Below are positions 19,636 to 30,800 of a DNA stretch of 33,329 nucleotides, piece by piece (within the stretch, counting starts at the first letter, position 1; every line of letters begins with the position of its first letter). Position numbers and translations under genes: made by a program. Below the pieces are notes generated by a model, which was not told where the DNA came from, made no database searches, and was given only the letters and a program-made list of their open reading frames with translations. This DNA comes from a virus: the IMG/VR virus record IMGVR_UViG_3300020213_000078, positions 1 to 33,329 of that record. One strand, 5' to 3'.

Positions 19636-21803
19636 TGCGCCCCCTCCATCTGTGCCATGTATTGAACAAATGGAGCATACTCAGGATTTTTTCTGAGTAT
19701 CAAAGAAATTGTCAGCCCTAGTTTTTTTGGTCCCTGCTTTTGAGCCTCTTCCAGCGCCCCGCCATACTGGGCAGCGAATTTTTGCCCAAGCATGTGGCCA
19801 CTCATTGCAGATAGAAGCTCAGGATTTTTTTTCTGTTCCTCTTGAATCATCCTTGATGCTAACTGAGGAGTGCGCTCTAAAGCGTGTCGAATTGGAACCG
19901 CAATGCTCTTATAAATCTTAGTGTCGGAAGCATCCAAAGCCCATTTGTAAATCATCGGCCCCGACCGATCTATCACGGCCCCGCCAACAGCCCCGATAAA
20001 CGGTCCCACGACTGGAACCTCTGCCCCGGCCTTCACTAGAAAACTAGCCGCCGCTTGGCCAGTCATTGCCCCAAGGTTCACGTTCCTAGACCCGTGTTGA
20101 AAGCCCTTTCGAAACATCTCTTTCATTGCAAGATCATCGTTCATTTGAACAAAATTGATTCCCGACTCATTACTTAGCTCCTCAAGATCGCGTCTAAGCT
20201 TGATTGGATCTTGACCCGCTGATCTAAGCCTTTTTAGGCTGGCCTGAGCGTTATTTTCTTTGAATCTGGTACTAAATTTAGTCCGCTCTGCTAAAACATC
20301 CCGCTCTTGTCTGAGCCTTTGAGCACTAGCGTATTCCGGTAGCATCTCAGATTTTTGAGAGAATGACGGGCCGGACAAGGAGCGTTGCGATGACATATAT
20401 TCTTGCATCGGCCCAAGTAGATCGGAGTCGGTCCTTTTTTCAAGTTCCTGCAATACCTGTAAGTCTCTTTCTTCGAAAGGTTTCCCAACTCTTTGCAGAG
20501 CCTTGTCAGCCCTTCTTTCATCGTTAAACATCCTGCGAGCTACCGAAAGAACCTTCATATCATCAGCAACAGGTGCCATCGCCTCAGCGTAGCCCGGAAC
20601 ATCTTTTTTCATCGCAGCATCGATATATTGGCGAAACTCCAATAAATCCATCTCGGCCATCGTCCGTTCGCCGGGTATTTTCGCCCAAATTTGACGAGAT
20701 TGGTCATCTAAATATTGGACGATACGCTTCATCTCCTCTGGCCTAGCCGCTTTGTCTCCGATATCGTCGAACCAACTTCTCCACTGCTGAATAACGGCCA
20801 TGTCCTTCTCAGCGCCTGGAAAAGAAGTGTTATTAAATTTATAGCGGTTAAGCTTAACAGTTAGAAAAGCCTTGATTCTTGGGAGTGGTATTTCGACGTT
20901 GGACTTAGCTAAAACATCAAAAGCCTGTGATGACCCAGCCGATACGCGCTTGCCGAGTTTATCAACCGATTCCTTAACTCGACCGGCCAAAAATTCGGGC
21001 GGTCTAGTACCCTTTAATTCTGTTCTTAATGCTTCTTTCGCCCCTCGGTACTCTAAATCAGCTTCCCTTGCTGCATCGTCCGCTGTTTTGTTTGCGCGTC
21101 CTATTTCGTCCGATGCATCAACTACCTCATCGTATAAATTTTCTTCGCTTGCTGCGTTTATTTCAGATTTTCTAGCCCTGTACTTTAGAGCTGTGTTTTT
21201 TGGATCATTGATCCCAAGAACATACTTGGGCAAAGCCCCTGATAACCCTCTCGCGCCTAAGCCGACTCCGCCGGCAAGAGCGCCAGCCGTTAAAGTCGCA
21301 TCAACCGCGTTATTTCCTCTAAGTCCGGCGTCCGTTCCAGCGATAGCCGCCTCACGAGTAACGACCCCGCCCACCTCGGCTAGTCCCTTACCAAAAGCCC
21401 CCATTTTTGATGTTGGCTGACCCAAGGGGATGCCTGTTATTTTGATCGGATTGACCATCGACCCAGCTATAGCGCCCATAGTCGCGCTTCTCGGATTGCG
21501 AGCGTCCCACTCGCCTTCTCGCTGTTCCCTATCGGCCCTAACTGCGTCCAAGTCTCTTGTTGAATCAAGGCTATCCGCGACGTAATCAGCGCCCTTAGCA
21601 GCAAGCTCGCCGATGATAGGTACACTGCGAGCCGCTTTGTAAAAGGGATAGGAAAACCCTTCTGGCTCGTCCATCAATCCCGGAGTTCGTGCCTTCTCGA
21701 TTCCAGGATCTGCGCTTTGATACTTAGACCACGGGCCGGGAAGTCCGTTATCAAACGATTCCGGTTCAAAGTCATCTTCGATCTCAAAGTCATCTTCGCT
21801 CAC
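19632..21803 (-). CDS. Internal virion (DNA ejection) protein, 723 aa
   Basis: The largest of four ejection-type proteins, starting at GTG 21803, which overlaps the upstream stop (GTGA). It has long helical, charged stretches and two glycine/alanine-rich hydrophobic regions (about residues 150-195 and 580-610, AEVPVVGPFIGAVGGAVID) that could insert into membranes. No transglycosylase motif is seen. Position after the portal and before the lysis genes, and size, fit podovirus internal core or ejection proteins that form a conduit through the host envelope. Confidence 0.7.
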   Translation of the reverse strand: MSEDDFEIEDDFEPESFDNGLPGPWSKYQSADPGIEKARTPGLMDEPEGFSYPFYKAARSVPIIGELAAKGADYVADSLDSTRDLDAVRADREQREGEWDARNPRSATMGAIAGSMVNPIKITGIPLGQPTSKMGAFGKGLAEVGGVVTREAAIAGTDAGLRGNNAVDATLTAGALAGGVGLGARGLSGALPKYVLGINDPKNTALKYRARKSEINAASEENLYDEVVDASDEIGRANKTADDAAREADLEYRGAKEALRTELKGTRPPEFLAGRVKESVDKLGKRVSAGSSQAFDVLAKSNVEIPLPRIKAFLTVKLNRYKFNNTSFPGAEKDMAVIQQWRSWFDDIGDKAARPEEMKRIVQYLDDQSRQIWAKIPGERTMAEMDLLEFRQYIDAAMKKDVPGYAEAMAPVADDMKVLSVARRMFNDERRADKALQRVGKPFEERDLQVLQELEKRTDSDLLGPMQEYMSSQRSLSGPSFSQKSEMLPEYASAQRLRQERDVLAERTKFSTRFKENNAQASLKRLRSAGQDPIKLRRDLEELSNESGINFVQMNDDLAMKEMFRKGFQHGSRNVNLGAMTGQAAASFLVKAGAEVPVVGPFIGAVGGAVIDRSGPMIYKWALDASDTKIYKSIAVPIRHALERTPQLASRMIQEEQKKNPELLSAMSGHMLGQKFAAQYGGALEEAQKQGPKKLGLTISLILRKNPEYAPFVQYMAQMEGAQ

Positions 21804-23089
21804 GGCATGACCTCATATTTTGTAGGATCGATAAATTGAGGTGAAACGAATCCGATCTTTCCTGTTGTTATATTCTTAACGCGAACTTTTCCCGCCGGAG
21901 GAGCTTTTGGGCCAGCCGATTGGGCCGGTGGTGTATCATCAGGGATACTCGTATCACCAGAGCGAATTCTCTTGGCCCGTTCCATCGAACTCCTCGCCGC
22001 CGCCTTCATGGCATTCGATTTTTGCGCTACTTGTTCGTCGAACATATCGAAATCCCGCCCGATCATGCTTCCGGGTTGCCAGGGAGCCTTGAACATCTCA
22101 AGAGCGCCAGCCAGCCGCTTACTTTCCTCAACCCCTACGGCATCGGGACCAAATACCGAATTTAAGCCCTTCACCATATTTCGGCCTGTCATTTGAGCTT
22201 GGTCAAAATTTTTGGCATTTACTTGGTTGCGATAGACTTCTAGTTCTTTATCCAAATAACCTGCTATTTGAAGCTTCTTTTGAGCGTCGGTTTCATTAAG
22301 TTTAGCCATGTCTATGTTTGCTTTGTCATCGCCCTTGGTTTCCACTCCCATCTCATAACCAACCGGCAAGCTATCCGATTTAACTTCTCCGGTTTTATTG
22401 TTCCGCATAAGATAGGTTCCCTTTGGTCCCTTTGCGTCCTTCAAGATCTCCCAAGTTCCGGCCGATGCCGTTGGCGCTCGTTCCGGCCTAAACTTATAGC
22501 CATCAAGATTGGTCGGATTGCCTTCGTTATCCAAAAGCACTGGCTGGCCATTTGGACCCATAATGTCGTTATTTAAACTGCGCTTTTGAGCTGCTTTTTG
22601 CTCAAGCTGCTTTTGCAGAATCTTTCTTTTTAGCTCACGGTCTGGGATGCCATCTTTATATTGCTGTTCCCTAAAATCTCGGTCCCGCGAATTGATTTTA
22701 TTAGCATCTTGCCGTGACTCAATCCCAGTGATGTAGTCCGCGACTCGAAGGTCATTCATGTTCGATCGCTCTTCCATGCCCCGAAGCGTTCTGAAATTCT
22801 CGTAAGCGCCCTGAGTCGTTTTATAAAGCGCATCGTTCATTTTTGGGATGATATTTGACTGAGCTATTTTGCCGTTGAGACTACCCGCCATCGCAGCGCC
22901 TTCGGACATAGCGCCCAAAAACGAACCGACATCGTGTAGAGCCATCTGATCGACAAAAGCCTTCTCTCCGCCTTCGTAAGCGTTTTTAGAAGTTACATCA
23001 GCCCTTCTAGCTGCTTTGTCCTTCAAGTAAGAATAGAGCATACCTTTGAGGTTTTCTTGTTCTTCGTCTTTTAGATATCGATCCATCAT
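21800..23089 (-). CDS. Internal virion (ejection) protein, 429 aa
   Basis: A helical, Lys/Glu/Gln/Asn-rich protein starting MMDRYLKDEEQENLKG (two adjacent ATG codons). Residues of about 35-75 carry an Ala/Gly/Met-rich segment (GSFLGAMSEGAAMAGSL). The middle contains a small beta-like part (GPNGQPVLLDNEGNPTNLDGY), and the end is Pro-rich. It sits between two other ejection-type genes. No family recognised; role assigned by context. Confidence 0.65.
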   Translation of the reverse strand: MMDRYLKDEEQENLKGMLYSYLKDKAARRADVTSKNAYEGGEKAFVDQMALHDVGSFLGAMSEGAAMAGSLNGKIAQSNIIPKMNDALYKTTQGAYENFRTLRGMEERSNMNDLRVADYITGIESRQDANKINSRDRDFREQQYKDGIPDRELKRKILQKQLEQKAAQKRSLNNDIMGPNGQPVLLDNEGNPTNLDGYKFRPERAPTASAGTWEILKDAKGPKGTYLMRNNKTGEVKSDSLPVGYEMGVETKGDDKANIDMAKLNETDAQKKLQIAGYLDKELEVYRNQVNAKNFDQAQMTGRNMVKGLNSVFGPDAVGVEESKRLAGALEMFKAPWQPGSMIGRDFDMFDEQVAQKSNAMKAAARSSMERAKRIRSGDTSIPDDTPPAQSAGPKAPPAGKVRVKNITTGKIGFVSPQFIDPTKYEVMP

Positions 23090-23097
23090 CCGCCCTC

Positions 23098-24327
23098 TTA
23101 TTTAAAAACGCCCATGCGGTCATCTTCTCCGGGATACACTCTTCGACCTGAATAATCAGCCCCGCCGCCGTATCCGTAATATGGTTCTTGAGGAGGTATG
23201 CCATCCTCATCTTTGGCCGATTTATACTTCCCGTACATCATCGCGCCAGCAGTAGCCGAATCTGCTACGCCGCGAGTTGTGTTATTGGCATCCGTAGCTC
23301 TTGCGTCGATCCGATTGATCGCGACTTCACCAAGCCCAGCCTTGCCCCTAGTTTTTTGCACAAGGTTTTCATACATACGCTGTTTAAGATCGTTCTTTTG
23401 CCCTTCGATACCCAAAGCATTTTTTCGGTTATTCCACGCCGCATCATAGTTAGCCTCTTGGCCTCGGTTGTATCTTTCGACTTGGTCAATTCGTGCCTTG
23501 TTTTCAAGCCCAGTGTTTCCATCCGAAATGCGTTGAGCTTCTGACAAGTTTTTATCTCGCGCCGAATTGGTTACGTTTGTCCGGTTGTTTAAATAATCCT
23601 GATAACGCTTCGAAGTTCTCTGATTGAAGTCGTTTATAATCGATGCATTTTGAGCCTGTTCGCCCATCTCTGAATCTCTTACCCGCCCACCAAGAGCCGC
23701 CGATGAATCAAGTGCAGATAGCTGATTTCTGTATGACTCAGCCGCTGCCATCCTTGACTCAAGAGCTTGCCTTTGCATACCATCAGAAGTTCTATTCATC
23801 TGGGAAGCGAGCATAAGCCCCGAACCCATCTGACCTCGTGACTGCGCATCTTGAAGGATATTATCTTGGGCGGTTTGAGCATCCCGCCGCGAACGCATCG
23901 ATGATTCATCCATCTTCGCCGCAAAATCAGGATCGAACTCACCGGATGCAATCTTTCGATATCTGCCCAAAGCTTCCATCTGAGCCGCGCGTCCAACCTC
24001 AGCGTTTTGAGTCGCCTCAACTAGCTGAGGATTCGCCTCTTGTACGAATGCGGCCATCTCGGGAATGAACTGCCCGACTTGCTCGTACATTTTGGGAGTG
24101 ATTCGTTCCATATTCAAAGCAGGGCCAGGGATATTAGCCGCCAACTTTGGATCGTCCCAAATCTTTAGATCGAACTCAGGTGGGACAATGGCATTAAACA
24201 TTGCCTCAATTTCTTTAAGCTTTTTGTCCCCCGCCTTTCGCGCTTTTTCGGATTGATAGTGTTGCATCAAGCCTGATACGGCCTGAATTGCTGCGCCAGC
24301 TAATAGAGCTATTGTGACTGGATCCAT
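23098..24327 (-). CDS. Internal virion (ejection) protein, 409 aa
   Basis: The N-terminus MDPVTIALLAGAAIQAVSGL is a hydrophobic helix followed by a coil-forming basic stretch, a layout seen in podovirus ejection proteins. The middle third is rich in Gln, Asn, Arg and Asp and probably helical; the end is Gly/Tyr-rich (PYYGYGGGADYSGRR). It would be ejected with the genome. Role by context and composition. Confidence 0.65.
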   Translation of the reverse strand: MDPVTIALLAGAAIQAVSGLMQHYQSEKARKAGDKKLKEIEAMFNAIVPPEFDLKIWDDPKLAANIPGPALNMERITPKMYEQVGQFIPEMAAFVQEANPQLVEATQNAEVGRAAQMEALGRYRKIASGEFDPDFAAKMDESSMRSRRDAQTAQDNILQDAQSRGQMGSGLMLASQMNRTSDGMQRQALESRMAAAESYRNQLSALDSSAALGGRVRDSEMGEQAQNASIINDFNQRTSKRYQDYLNNRTNVTNSARDKNLSEAQRISDGNTGLENKARIDQVERYNRGQEANYDAAWNNRKNALGIEGQKNDLKQRMYENLVQKTRGKAGLGEVAINRIDARATDANNTTRGVADSATAGAMMYGKYKSAKDEDGIPPQEPYYGYGGGADYSGRRVYPGEDDRMGVFK

Positions 24328-24333
24328 TTTTAA

Positions 24334-25836
24334 CTATCTCCACTTAGTTTTGGAAGCTGCTTTTATCGACCCACCAAGAGCCTTCGCCCCTTTGGCGATT
24401 TTTCGACCACCGGCCTGTAGTTTGTCTCCCCGCTTTTCAAGAGCATCAGCCGGATTAACTGGCCCAACAATGTCCTCTGCCCACTTAGGCAAATTCTTGG
24501 CATCATTCATTGTCTCTTTCTTTTTTCTATCAATCTCTGCCTGGTTATTTTTCGCGGCATCTTTATCTTTAGACGATTGCTGTTGAGCTTCGAACCACTT
24601 CCTATAAACATCAGCCGATCTAACCTTTTCCGCTTCCTCGGCCGTATCGGCATCAATCGTTTGTTGGCGTTTCAATGATGCTGCATCACGAATCGAATTT
24701 TGGTAGTCATTGGCGTTGAAACCAGAGTTTAAAACAGAGTCAGCAGTTTTTCCGACACCCTGGCCACGAGTGAAACCAGTGTCTCCACCTTTACCCAAAA
24801 GCCCCATAATGTTGTTAAATTGAAGTGACTCATTGTCATCAACAAAATCTCGCCACTGCGTTGACGATCCATCGGTTGTATTGCCGTTATAGAATTTCAT
24901 GAAATCGCCAAGGTCCAAATACCCGGCAAGTTCAGGGTTGTTCTTCGCAATTTCTTCCATCGCAGCTTTGGCTTTTGCTTCCGTAGTACCGCGCCGAGAC
25001 AGTTCAGCCGCGGCGATTGAATCATCAAAAGCCCGCTCCTCGCCTTCGTTCACAGATTGCAAATTGTCAGCGTAGCCCTGAAGCGCCTCGCCGGTCCGTC
25101 CCCTCCAACTATCATACGCCCCGGTCTGGGCAGTCTGAGCCTCTTCCCTAAAGCTATCGCCCCCGATTCGGTTCTTCTCTTCAATCATCGCCTTGTATGA
25201 GTTCAAAACTCCATCGCGCTCAAGCTGAAAGCCCTGATCGCCCTTCAAAAGAGCGGAATCAAGCGCAGCCTCACCTTGGCTATACTCAGCGTCACCGCGC
25301 CGCCTAAAGAGTTCCTTGATGCCTGAATCATTTTTGAGAAGATCCACATCTCTCACATTTGTGTCTGTATTGAGCTTGATACCCTGCAAAGCTTGTGGCC
25401 GTTGAGAGTATGCGTTCATTAGGCCCTGGTCGCCTGTTTGGGCAAAATTTGCGACTGATGAATTTATCTCTTCGTTCGTTTTTTCGAATGGCTTAACCAC
25501 GCCGGACATATAAGCATTCGCTTCGCCTTGAAGCCCAGCCGATGCATCAGAAATTCTCGTAGTCATCGCCCCAAGATTAGTAGGAGCCTGAGCCTTACCC
25601 TGATTTTTCTGCATGATTTTGCCAGCAGAGCCTTTTTGTACAGGAGCCGCAACTTGGCCAGGAGGAACAGCAGAAGATCCGCCGCCGCCCGATAAATCGC
25701 CCTCCGATGAACTTTGAAGCCCCGCCGAAGGGCCTTGAGGTCCGCCGTTTCCAACTTCGTTACCCTCGCCATTAAAAATATCGTTGTTATCAGTAAGGCC
25801 CAAGGCCCCCATGATGTTATTGAAAGCGTAAGCCAT
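24334..25836 (-). CDS. Internal virion (ejection) protein, 500 aa
   Basis: The N-terminal 100 residues are low complexity (Gly, Ser, Pro, Gln), then helical and charged to the end, which is basic (KALGGSIKAASKTKWR). The peptide FNNIMG-x-LG occurs at the N-terminus (residues 5-13) and again as FNNIMGLLGKG near residue 335, an internal repeat. It starts four bases after the portal stop. Role assigned by position between portal and the other ejection proteins. Confidence 0.65.
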   Translation of the reverse strand: MAYAFNNIMGALGLTDNNDIFNGEGNEVGNGGPQGPSAGLQSSSEGDLSGGGGSSAVPPGQVAAPVQKGSAGKIMQKNQGKAQAPTNLGAMTTRISDASAGLQGEANAYMSGVVKPFEKTNEEINSSVANFAQTGDQGLMNAYSQRPQALQGIKLNTDTNVRDVDLLKNDSGIKELFRRRGDAEYSQGEAALDSALLKGDQGFQLERDGVLNSYKAMIEEKNRIGGDSFREEAQTAQTGAYDSWRGRTGEALQGYADNLQSVNEGEERAFDDSIAAAELSRRGTTEAKAKAAMEEIAKNNPELAGYLDLGDFMKFYNGNTTDGSSTQWRDFVDDNESLQFNNIMGLLGKGGDTGFTRGQGVGKTADSVLNSGFNANDYQNSIRDAASLKRQQTIDADTAEEAEKVRSADVYRKWFEAQQQSSKDKDAAKNNQAEIDRKKKETMNDAKNLPKWAEDIVGPVNPADALEKRGDKLQAGGRKIAKGAKALGGSIKAASKTKWR

Positions 25837-25839
25837 GGT

Positions 25840-27822
25840 TTAGTTCCTCCCCAGTAAATCGTCAGCAGGTTGAGCAGGTTCAGCCGCTTGCATTTCGAGT
25901 TCTGGCATCATAGGTTCAGATGATTCACCCTGAAACTCCTCAGGAGCTTGCTGTTGTTGCATAGGTTGCTGAGGCATCTCAGGGACTAGGCCGGTATTAG
26001 CCATCGCCATAAGCATAGGATCGGTTTCAGTTTGAAGCCTCAGATGCTCTAGGTTGTGGTTCATTATCTCCGTGACTCGTTGCCCGTTATTTCGGACATT
26101 CGGATCATTCAAGAGCGCGTTATGCTCGTAAATATGCTTGGCATGATTATCAGTCGAAAGCGTCAAAACAGGCGCGCCCTGAATCAGCCGCTCATTCTCT
26201 GACTGGATCAAATCATTCTGAGAAAGCTCAGTTCTGTAAAGTCTTTGTAATGGCTCACCCTCGAGGATCGAAACGTAAGCTTGTAAGTTCTTTACTAGCC
26301 CCTTCTCCAAAGCCTTCTCAGCGATATCAAGACGGCCAGCAGTCGATTGCATAAGCGGATTGATGGTTTGGATCTCAATCGACTCGATTGGAGAAAGATC
26401 ATCGGCTTTGAATGGCTTCATAAAAGATTGGAAGTTTTGGCCGGTCATTCTCACAAGGCGCTCCGTCTTTGCAAAACGCTGATAGTTTTTCACGGTCTGG
26501 AGCATGATCTTTTTTAGGATGACTTGGAGATTCTTGGAGTAGCTCGATAAAAACTCAAGTGCGTTCGTCGTTAGAGTCGCAATAGCTACGCCAGAAGTTG
26601 ACGCCGGAAGTTCTCCCCTCACAGCCGCATTCACAAAAGAAAGTTGCTGCATGTTTTGGAGCAAGATCTCTGGAAGCTTGAAAAGCTCAGGAGCCGATTG
26701 CAGTAAATCAAGCTTCGTAGGAAGCCCACCGCCCGGAATGTTTTGTGGATTGTATGATATGAAGTTCATGCCATAGAGTTGATTGACTTCGATATCTGAA
26801 TTCTTTGGAGTCGCGATATTGATCACGCCCAAAGCCGTAGAATTCGTAGCAAGAGCCGAATAACAAGCGTCCATCATCTCTTGGCTGGGCAGTAGGTTAC
26901 TGAACATGGGATAGCCGTAGCCGATGCCCTCGATAGGCTCAGCCTTGAGCTGTTGAATGTGGTCTAGTCCTTCGTATGGGTTTACATCGTCATAGATGAT
27001 GCATTGCTCGGATGCATAAACAAACATTCTGCCCTGAGGTAAAGCAGGAGAAGGTTTTACATAAAGCTCATAAACGTAAATCGTGTCCCTTGTGTCCCAT
27101 GAGAGGATCCCGCTACTTGTTAAGGAACCCTCATGAACACTCGGTATCTTCTTAAGTTCCTCGTCAAGCTCAGGATGCTGAGCTATCAGATTCCATCGGT
27201 TCCTCTTGACTCGTACCTGAATCCATTCCTGATCCTCCCAATCTTCAATTGAGTGGTCGAACATAACATCGAAAAAAGATGGTAGGCGGATCTCGTTATC
27301 GCCTTCGTAAATTACCGACTGCCCACCGTCCTCTAACTGTTGCACTGCCTTAGGCTTTCCAAGATCAGATCGCCAAGTCGTCATGATGTAGCTAGTGCCT
27401 TGAATTAGCCCACGCTCAACAAGCTTTTCTTGCTTAATATCTAGGGTAGATCTTTCAACAGTCTCAGCAGAAATAGCGTTCGCAATACGAACCGACTCCG
27501 TAACATCGGACTTTGAGACGCGCGCAACTGCATTGAATGCCAATTTTGACTTAGTAAGAAGCGTGACAAGCGAACGAATTTGACCCCGCGCTTGTGGTAC
27601 TGACATTTTTACCAACTCGCCTTTATCGCCAGCAAAGTTTAGGGAAGTCTCCCAGCTTTGAGCGTCAAGAACGGTCGAGTTGTAGGCATATGTATTTCTA
27701 GCAACTGCACTAGCCAAAGGATTCATATCGTATACGAACTTCGAATCGTTTCTCGCGATTAGTTCGCTTGCTAGGTCTTTACCTTCGAAGGAAAGCCAAT
27801 ACTCAAGCCGCTTGTTACTCAT
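25840..27822 (-). CDS. Portal protein
   Basis: The product has 660 residues. A portal-like core includes SVPQARGQIRSLVTLLTKSK (residues about 73-92), the WIQVRVKRNRW and FSNLLPSQEMMDACYSA segments, and a helical region around 405-460, followed by a Gln/Pro/Glu-rich disordered tail (residues about 600-655). Size and shape match podovirus portals. It forms the dodecameric ring through which DNA is packaged and ejected, and binds the adaptor and nozzle. Its stop lies four bases before the next start; its start overlaps the nozzle stop (ATGA). Confidence 0.85.
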   Translation of the reverse strand: MSNKRLEYWLSFEGKDLASELIARNDSKFVYDMNPLASAVARNTYAYNSTVLDAQSWETSLNFAGDKGELVKMSVPQARGQIRSLVTLLTKSKLAFNAVARVSKSDVTESVRIANAISAETVERSTLDIKQEKLVERGLIQGTSYIMTTWRSDLGKPKAVQQLEDGGQSVIYEGDNEIRLPSFFDVMFDHSIEDWEDQEWIQVRVKRNRWNLIAQHPELDEELKKIPSVHEGSLTSSGILSWDTRDTIYVYELYVKPSPALPQGRMFVYASEQCIIYDDVNPYEGLDHIQQLKAEPIEGIGYGYPMFSNLLPSQEMMDACYSALATNSTALGVINIATPKNSDIEVNQLYGMNFISYNPQNIPGGGLPTKLDLLQSAPELFKLPEILLQNMQQLSFVNAAVRGELPASTSGVAIATLTTNALEFLSSYSKNLQVILKKIMLQTVKNYQRFAKTERLVRMTGQNFQSFMKPFKADDLSPIESIEIQTINPLMQSTAGRLDIAEKALEKGLVKNLQAYVSILEGEPLQRLYRTELSQNDLIQSENERLIQGAPVLTLSTDNHAKHIYEHNALLNDPNVRNNGQRVTEIMNHNLEHLRLQTETDPMLMAMANTGLVPEMPQQPMQQQQAPEEFQGESSEPMMPELEMQAAEPAQPADDLLGRN

Positions 27823-30800
27823 TTGCTGACTCTTTCCCGATACGCTCGTACCGTATAACTTAAGGCCTGTATGTCCATCGGCTCGCCGCCTTCTCTGTGC
27901 GCGAGATAAGCTTGAATAAATGTATTTCGCTGCTGAACATGTGGAATATAAAGCCTGATCGGCGGACTTGGCTCAGTCGAATAAACTGAGAGAATGGTTT
28001 CTGATAGGCCCCAAGGAAAAAAGCCCCAAGGGAGATATCCCCACCCCTCGGCCCCTCTTACTGCGCTGTAAAGCCAGTCGGTTTCTTCTGATCCGCCCAC
28101 GAATTGGCCTAAGAATGTCAGAAATAGTCGGTTTATATTTGGTGTTCTAGTGTAAATCTGAATCTCAGAAAACTGCTTTCCGCGCCCAACAAGCCCAGCG
28201 TGAAAAGGAGCCATCTTGATTTCCGAAACGTGCCTCTCGTATAAAATACCGGCCGACAACGCGACCATGTTGGTCACTCGGTGAAATGTAACAGTGAAAT
28301 TACCAGCCGATACCTGATCCACACTCTTGAGCCTCGTTATCACATCCTCGAAAACGATGAAATCTCCCGCGAGTGGAGTTCTATCGGGAGAATTTAGGAC
28401 ACCAGAAAGTTGGTTCGCTACTACGGAAACCATCGACACAGCATAGTTTTGGTTGCTGTAATCAATCTTGGTGTTTTTCTTCCGCTCCTTCATGATTCTA
28501 TTGTCGGTAGAAATGAGGAAAAGTACGTTCTCAGGACCAACAGCCCCGCCAGAAAAAAGCATATCCGACTCTGTCCAAGTGTCGTTTATGACGTTGTAGA
28601 AGTAGCTACCAGTCTTTGTGGTTTCGTTCGGTAGCACAGTCGAAAGTCGGTACGTCCTATCAGTCTCGTAACCCACAGCCGCCGTTGCTGTATCTAAACC
28701 AACCACGCCAGCGATTGGCTCGAAGCGGTTTTCGATTCTGCGAGAAATGATATCCACTCCCGTGTCGGTAGCTGAGCAAACACCTTCGACCGCTTGAAAG
28801 TGAACCCGGTTATTAAGCACAGCCGCGCTATTAGCCGCCTCAGTCGATACGGTCGCATCAAGCGAAGTGGCTTCCATATTGTCTGGCCGGTTGCCTGTAA
28901 TCTTAAATACACCGTCCACTTTCAGCACGATAACTGAGTTCCTGAGGGGGAGGATTCGCTTGATTGGTTGGTTCTTACTGCCCACAAATATTTTGTTTAA
29001 AAGCGGCACAGCCTCGCCCTGGCCAATCTTTGAGATATAAACCGCCGATTGCTCGGAGTCGTTCGTTGAACTTACTTGTTCCCCGGTAGAAAACGATGCA
29101 GGTAGGACCGGAAAGAAAGCCCCGCCAGCGCCAGACGTGCTTGCCCGGAGTGAAATCGTTCCAGTAAAGCCTTTTGCTGATATGCGTGTTTGTCCGGGCG
29201 TGTCGGTGATTCCTGAAACGTAGTTGCCAAAGGCAATTGCCGAAGCGTCGCGGTTAATTGCCTTAACGATTCCTTGCGCCGTATTGCGAAGCTCAACCGC
29301 AGTTGTTCCGCTCTGGTCAAGATGAAATATTGAATAGGTTCCATTGCTATCGCCTTGGAAATAGAGATAAGAAACCGCGCTATGTGCAATAGACGCCCCG
29401 CCAGAGGTCAGAGATATTTCGAATGTGTCTGTAGTCTTTGACACAACAAAGTACGCGCCAGCAGCGAGAGAGCCGCCTGAAACGGTCGATACATAAATGC
29501 TATCCCCGTTTAAAAGCCCATGCCCCACATAATCAATCCGAAGATCACCAGCATCATTAGTAACTGAGTCGGATTTGGCGGTTCTATTCCCAATGCCCGT
29601 TCTTGCGACATATCTTCTTGTGGTACTGGAAAGTCCATCGGCAGATAAAACCTTTACCTCAATGAAGTCCCCGGTTGCCATCGCATCTACATCCGCTACA
29701 TCAAGATCGACATAGTGGCGAGATTGACATTTTGCGTATAGGACCATGTTATTAAAAAGGCAAATGTCCTCGGCTAACGGAGGTCTTGCGTTCGCTTGGC
29801 TTTCACCCTCCCTAGAATTTGGATTGGTATAAAGCTCAGGAGCAAATTCGACTAGCACATCGTCCACTGTGTCAACGTAGCTTACAAAACCATCCGCGAT
29901 CTCCGAGGATGAAAGTTTAACCTCGTCAATAAGCCGAAAGTCCGCGTCTGGCGATACTGTTGAGCCGGATGATTGTGTAGTCCGGTATACTTGATAAAAC
30001 CAATTTTGACTCGTCGCGGTGATATCTGTAGGAACCGAAAATTCATATAAACCAGCCCTTGTTGCTGTGTAGTCCAGAGTGTTACCCGATAAATCATCTG
30101 CCCCGGTACTTACAATCGTGAAAGCATTCGCACTCGTTACAGTAACCACGGAAGTTCCCGCCGTTACTTCAGGAACCCCACCGGCACTACCAGAAATTAC
30201 TATGCTCATTCCGCTTGTAAGGTTGTGGCCGGTAGATGCTACGGTTACGACGTTAGCTGTTCTAGTCCAAGCCACAGTCAAAACCTTTTGGTTGGTCAAA
30301 ACAACCATATCGGATGGGGAGCCTAGAACTGCGTTTTGATTCGCGTCCTTTCGTCCGAATACTACTCTGACTCCAAGTTGGCACTGTCCAGAGATAGGGC
30401 CATTTTGGGACAGGAAATTACCGCGTACATCAAGAGCACTAGGAGCGCCAGCCTTGATAATGGTGCCATTATACGCATCAATTTTGAGCGTACCATCGTC
30501 AGTTGTGAAATAAAGATTTCCGCCTTCTTCTACTCCCCTCGAAATTCTCCCACCGCTCACGGTAAACGATTGACCCGATAGAACCGTTTCGGTCCCAGTT
30601 TCGTTTGGAGCTGTGCCGGTATTCGATAGGTACGAAATTTTGTTCGCATATACAGCAAAGAGCCGACTAGAGAATTTAAAAATCTGGTTGAGCGTCCCAG
30701 TTACAGGAGCGAAATACTGATAAAAGCCCCTTGTCTTTGAAATCACATCGTCGTCATTGATGACTATATTCAAAGCTTTTTCCATCGCCCCATCAGGCAA

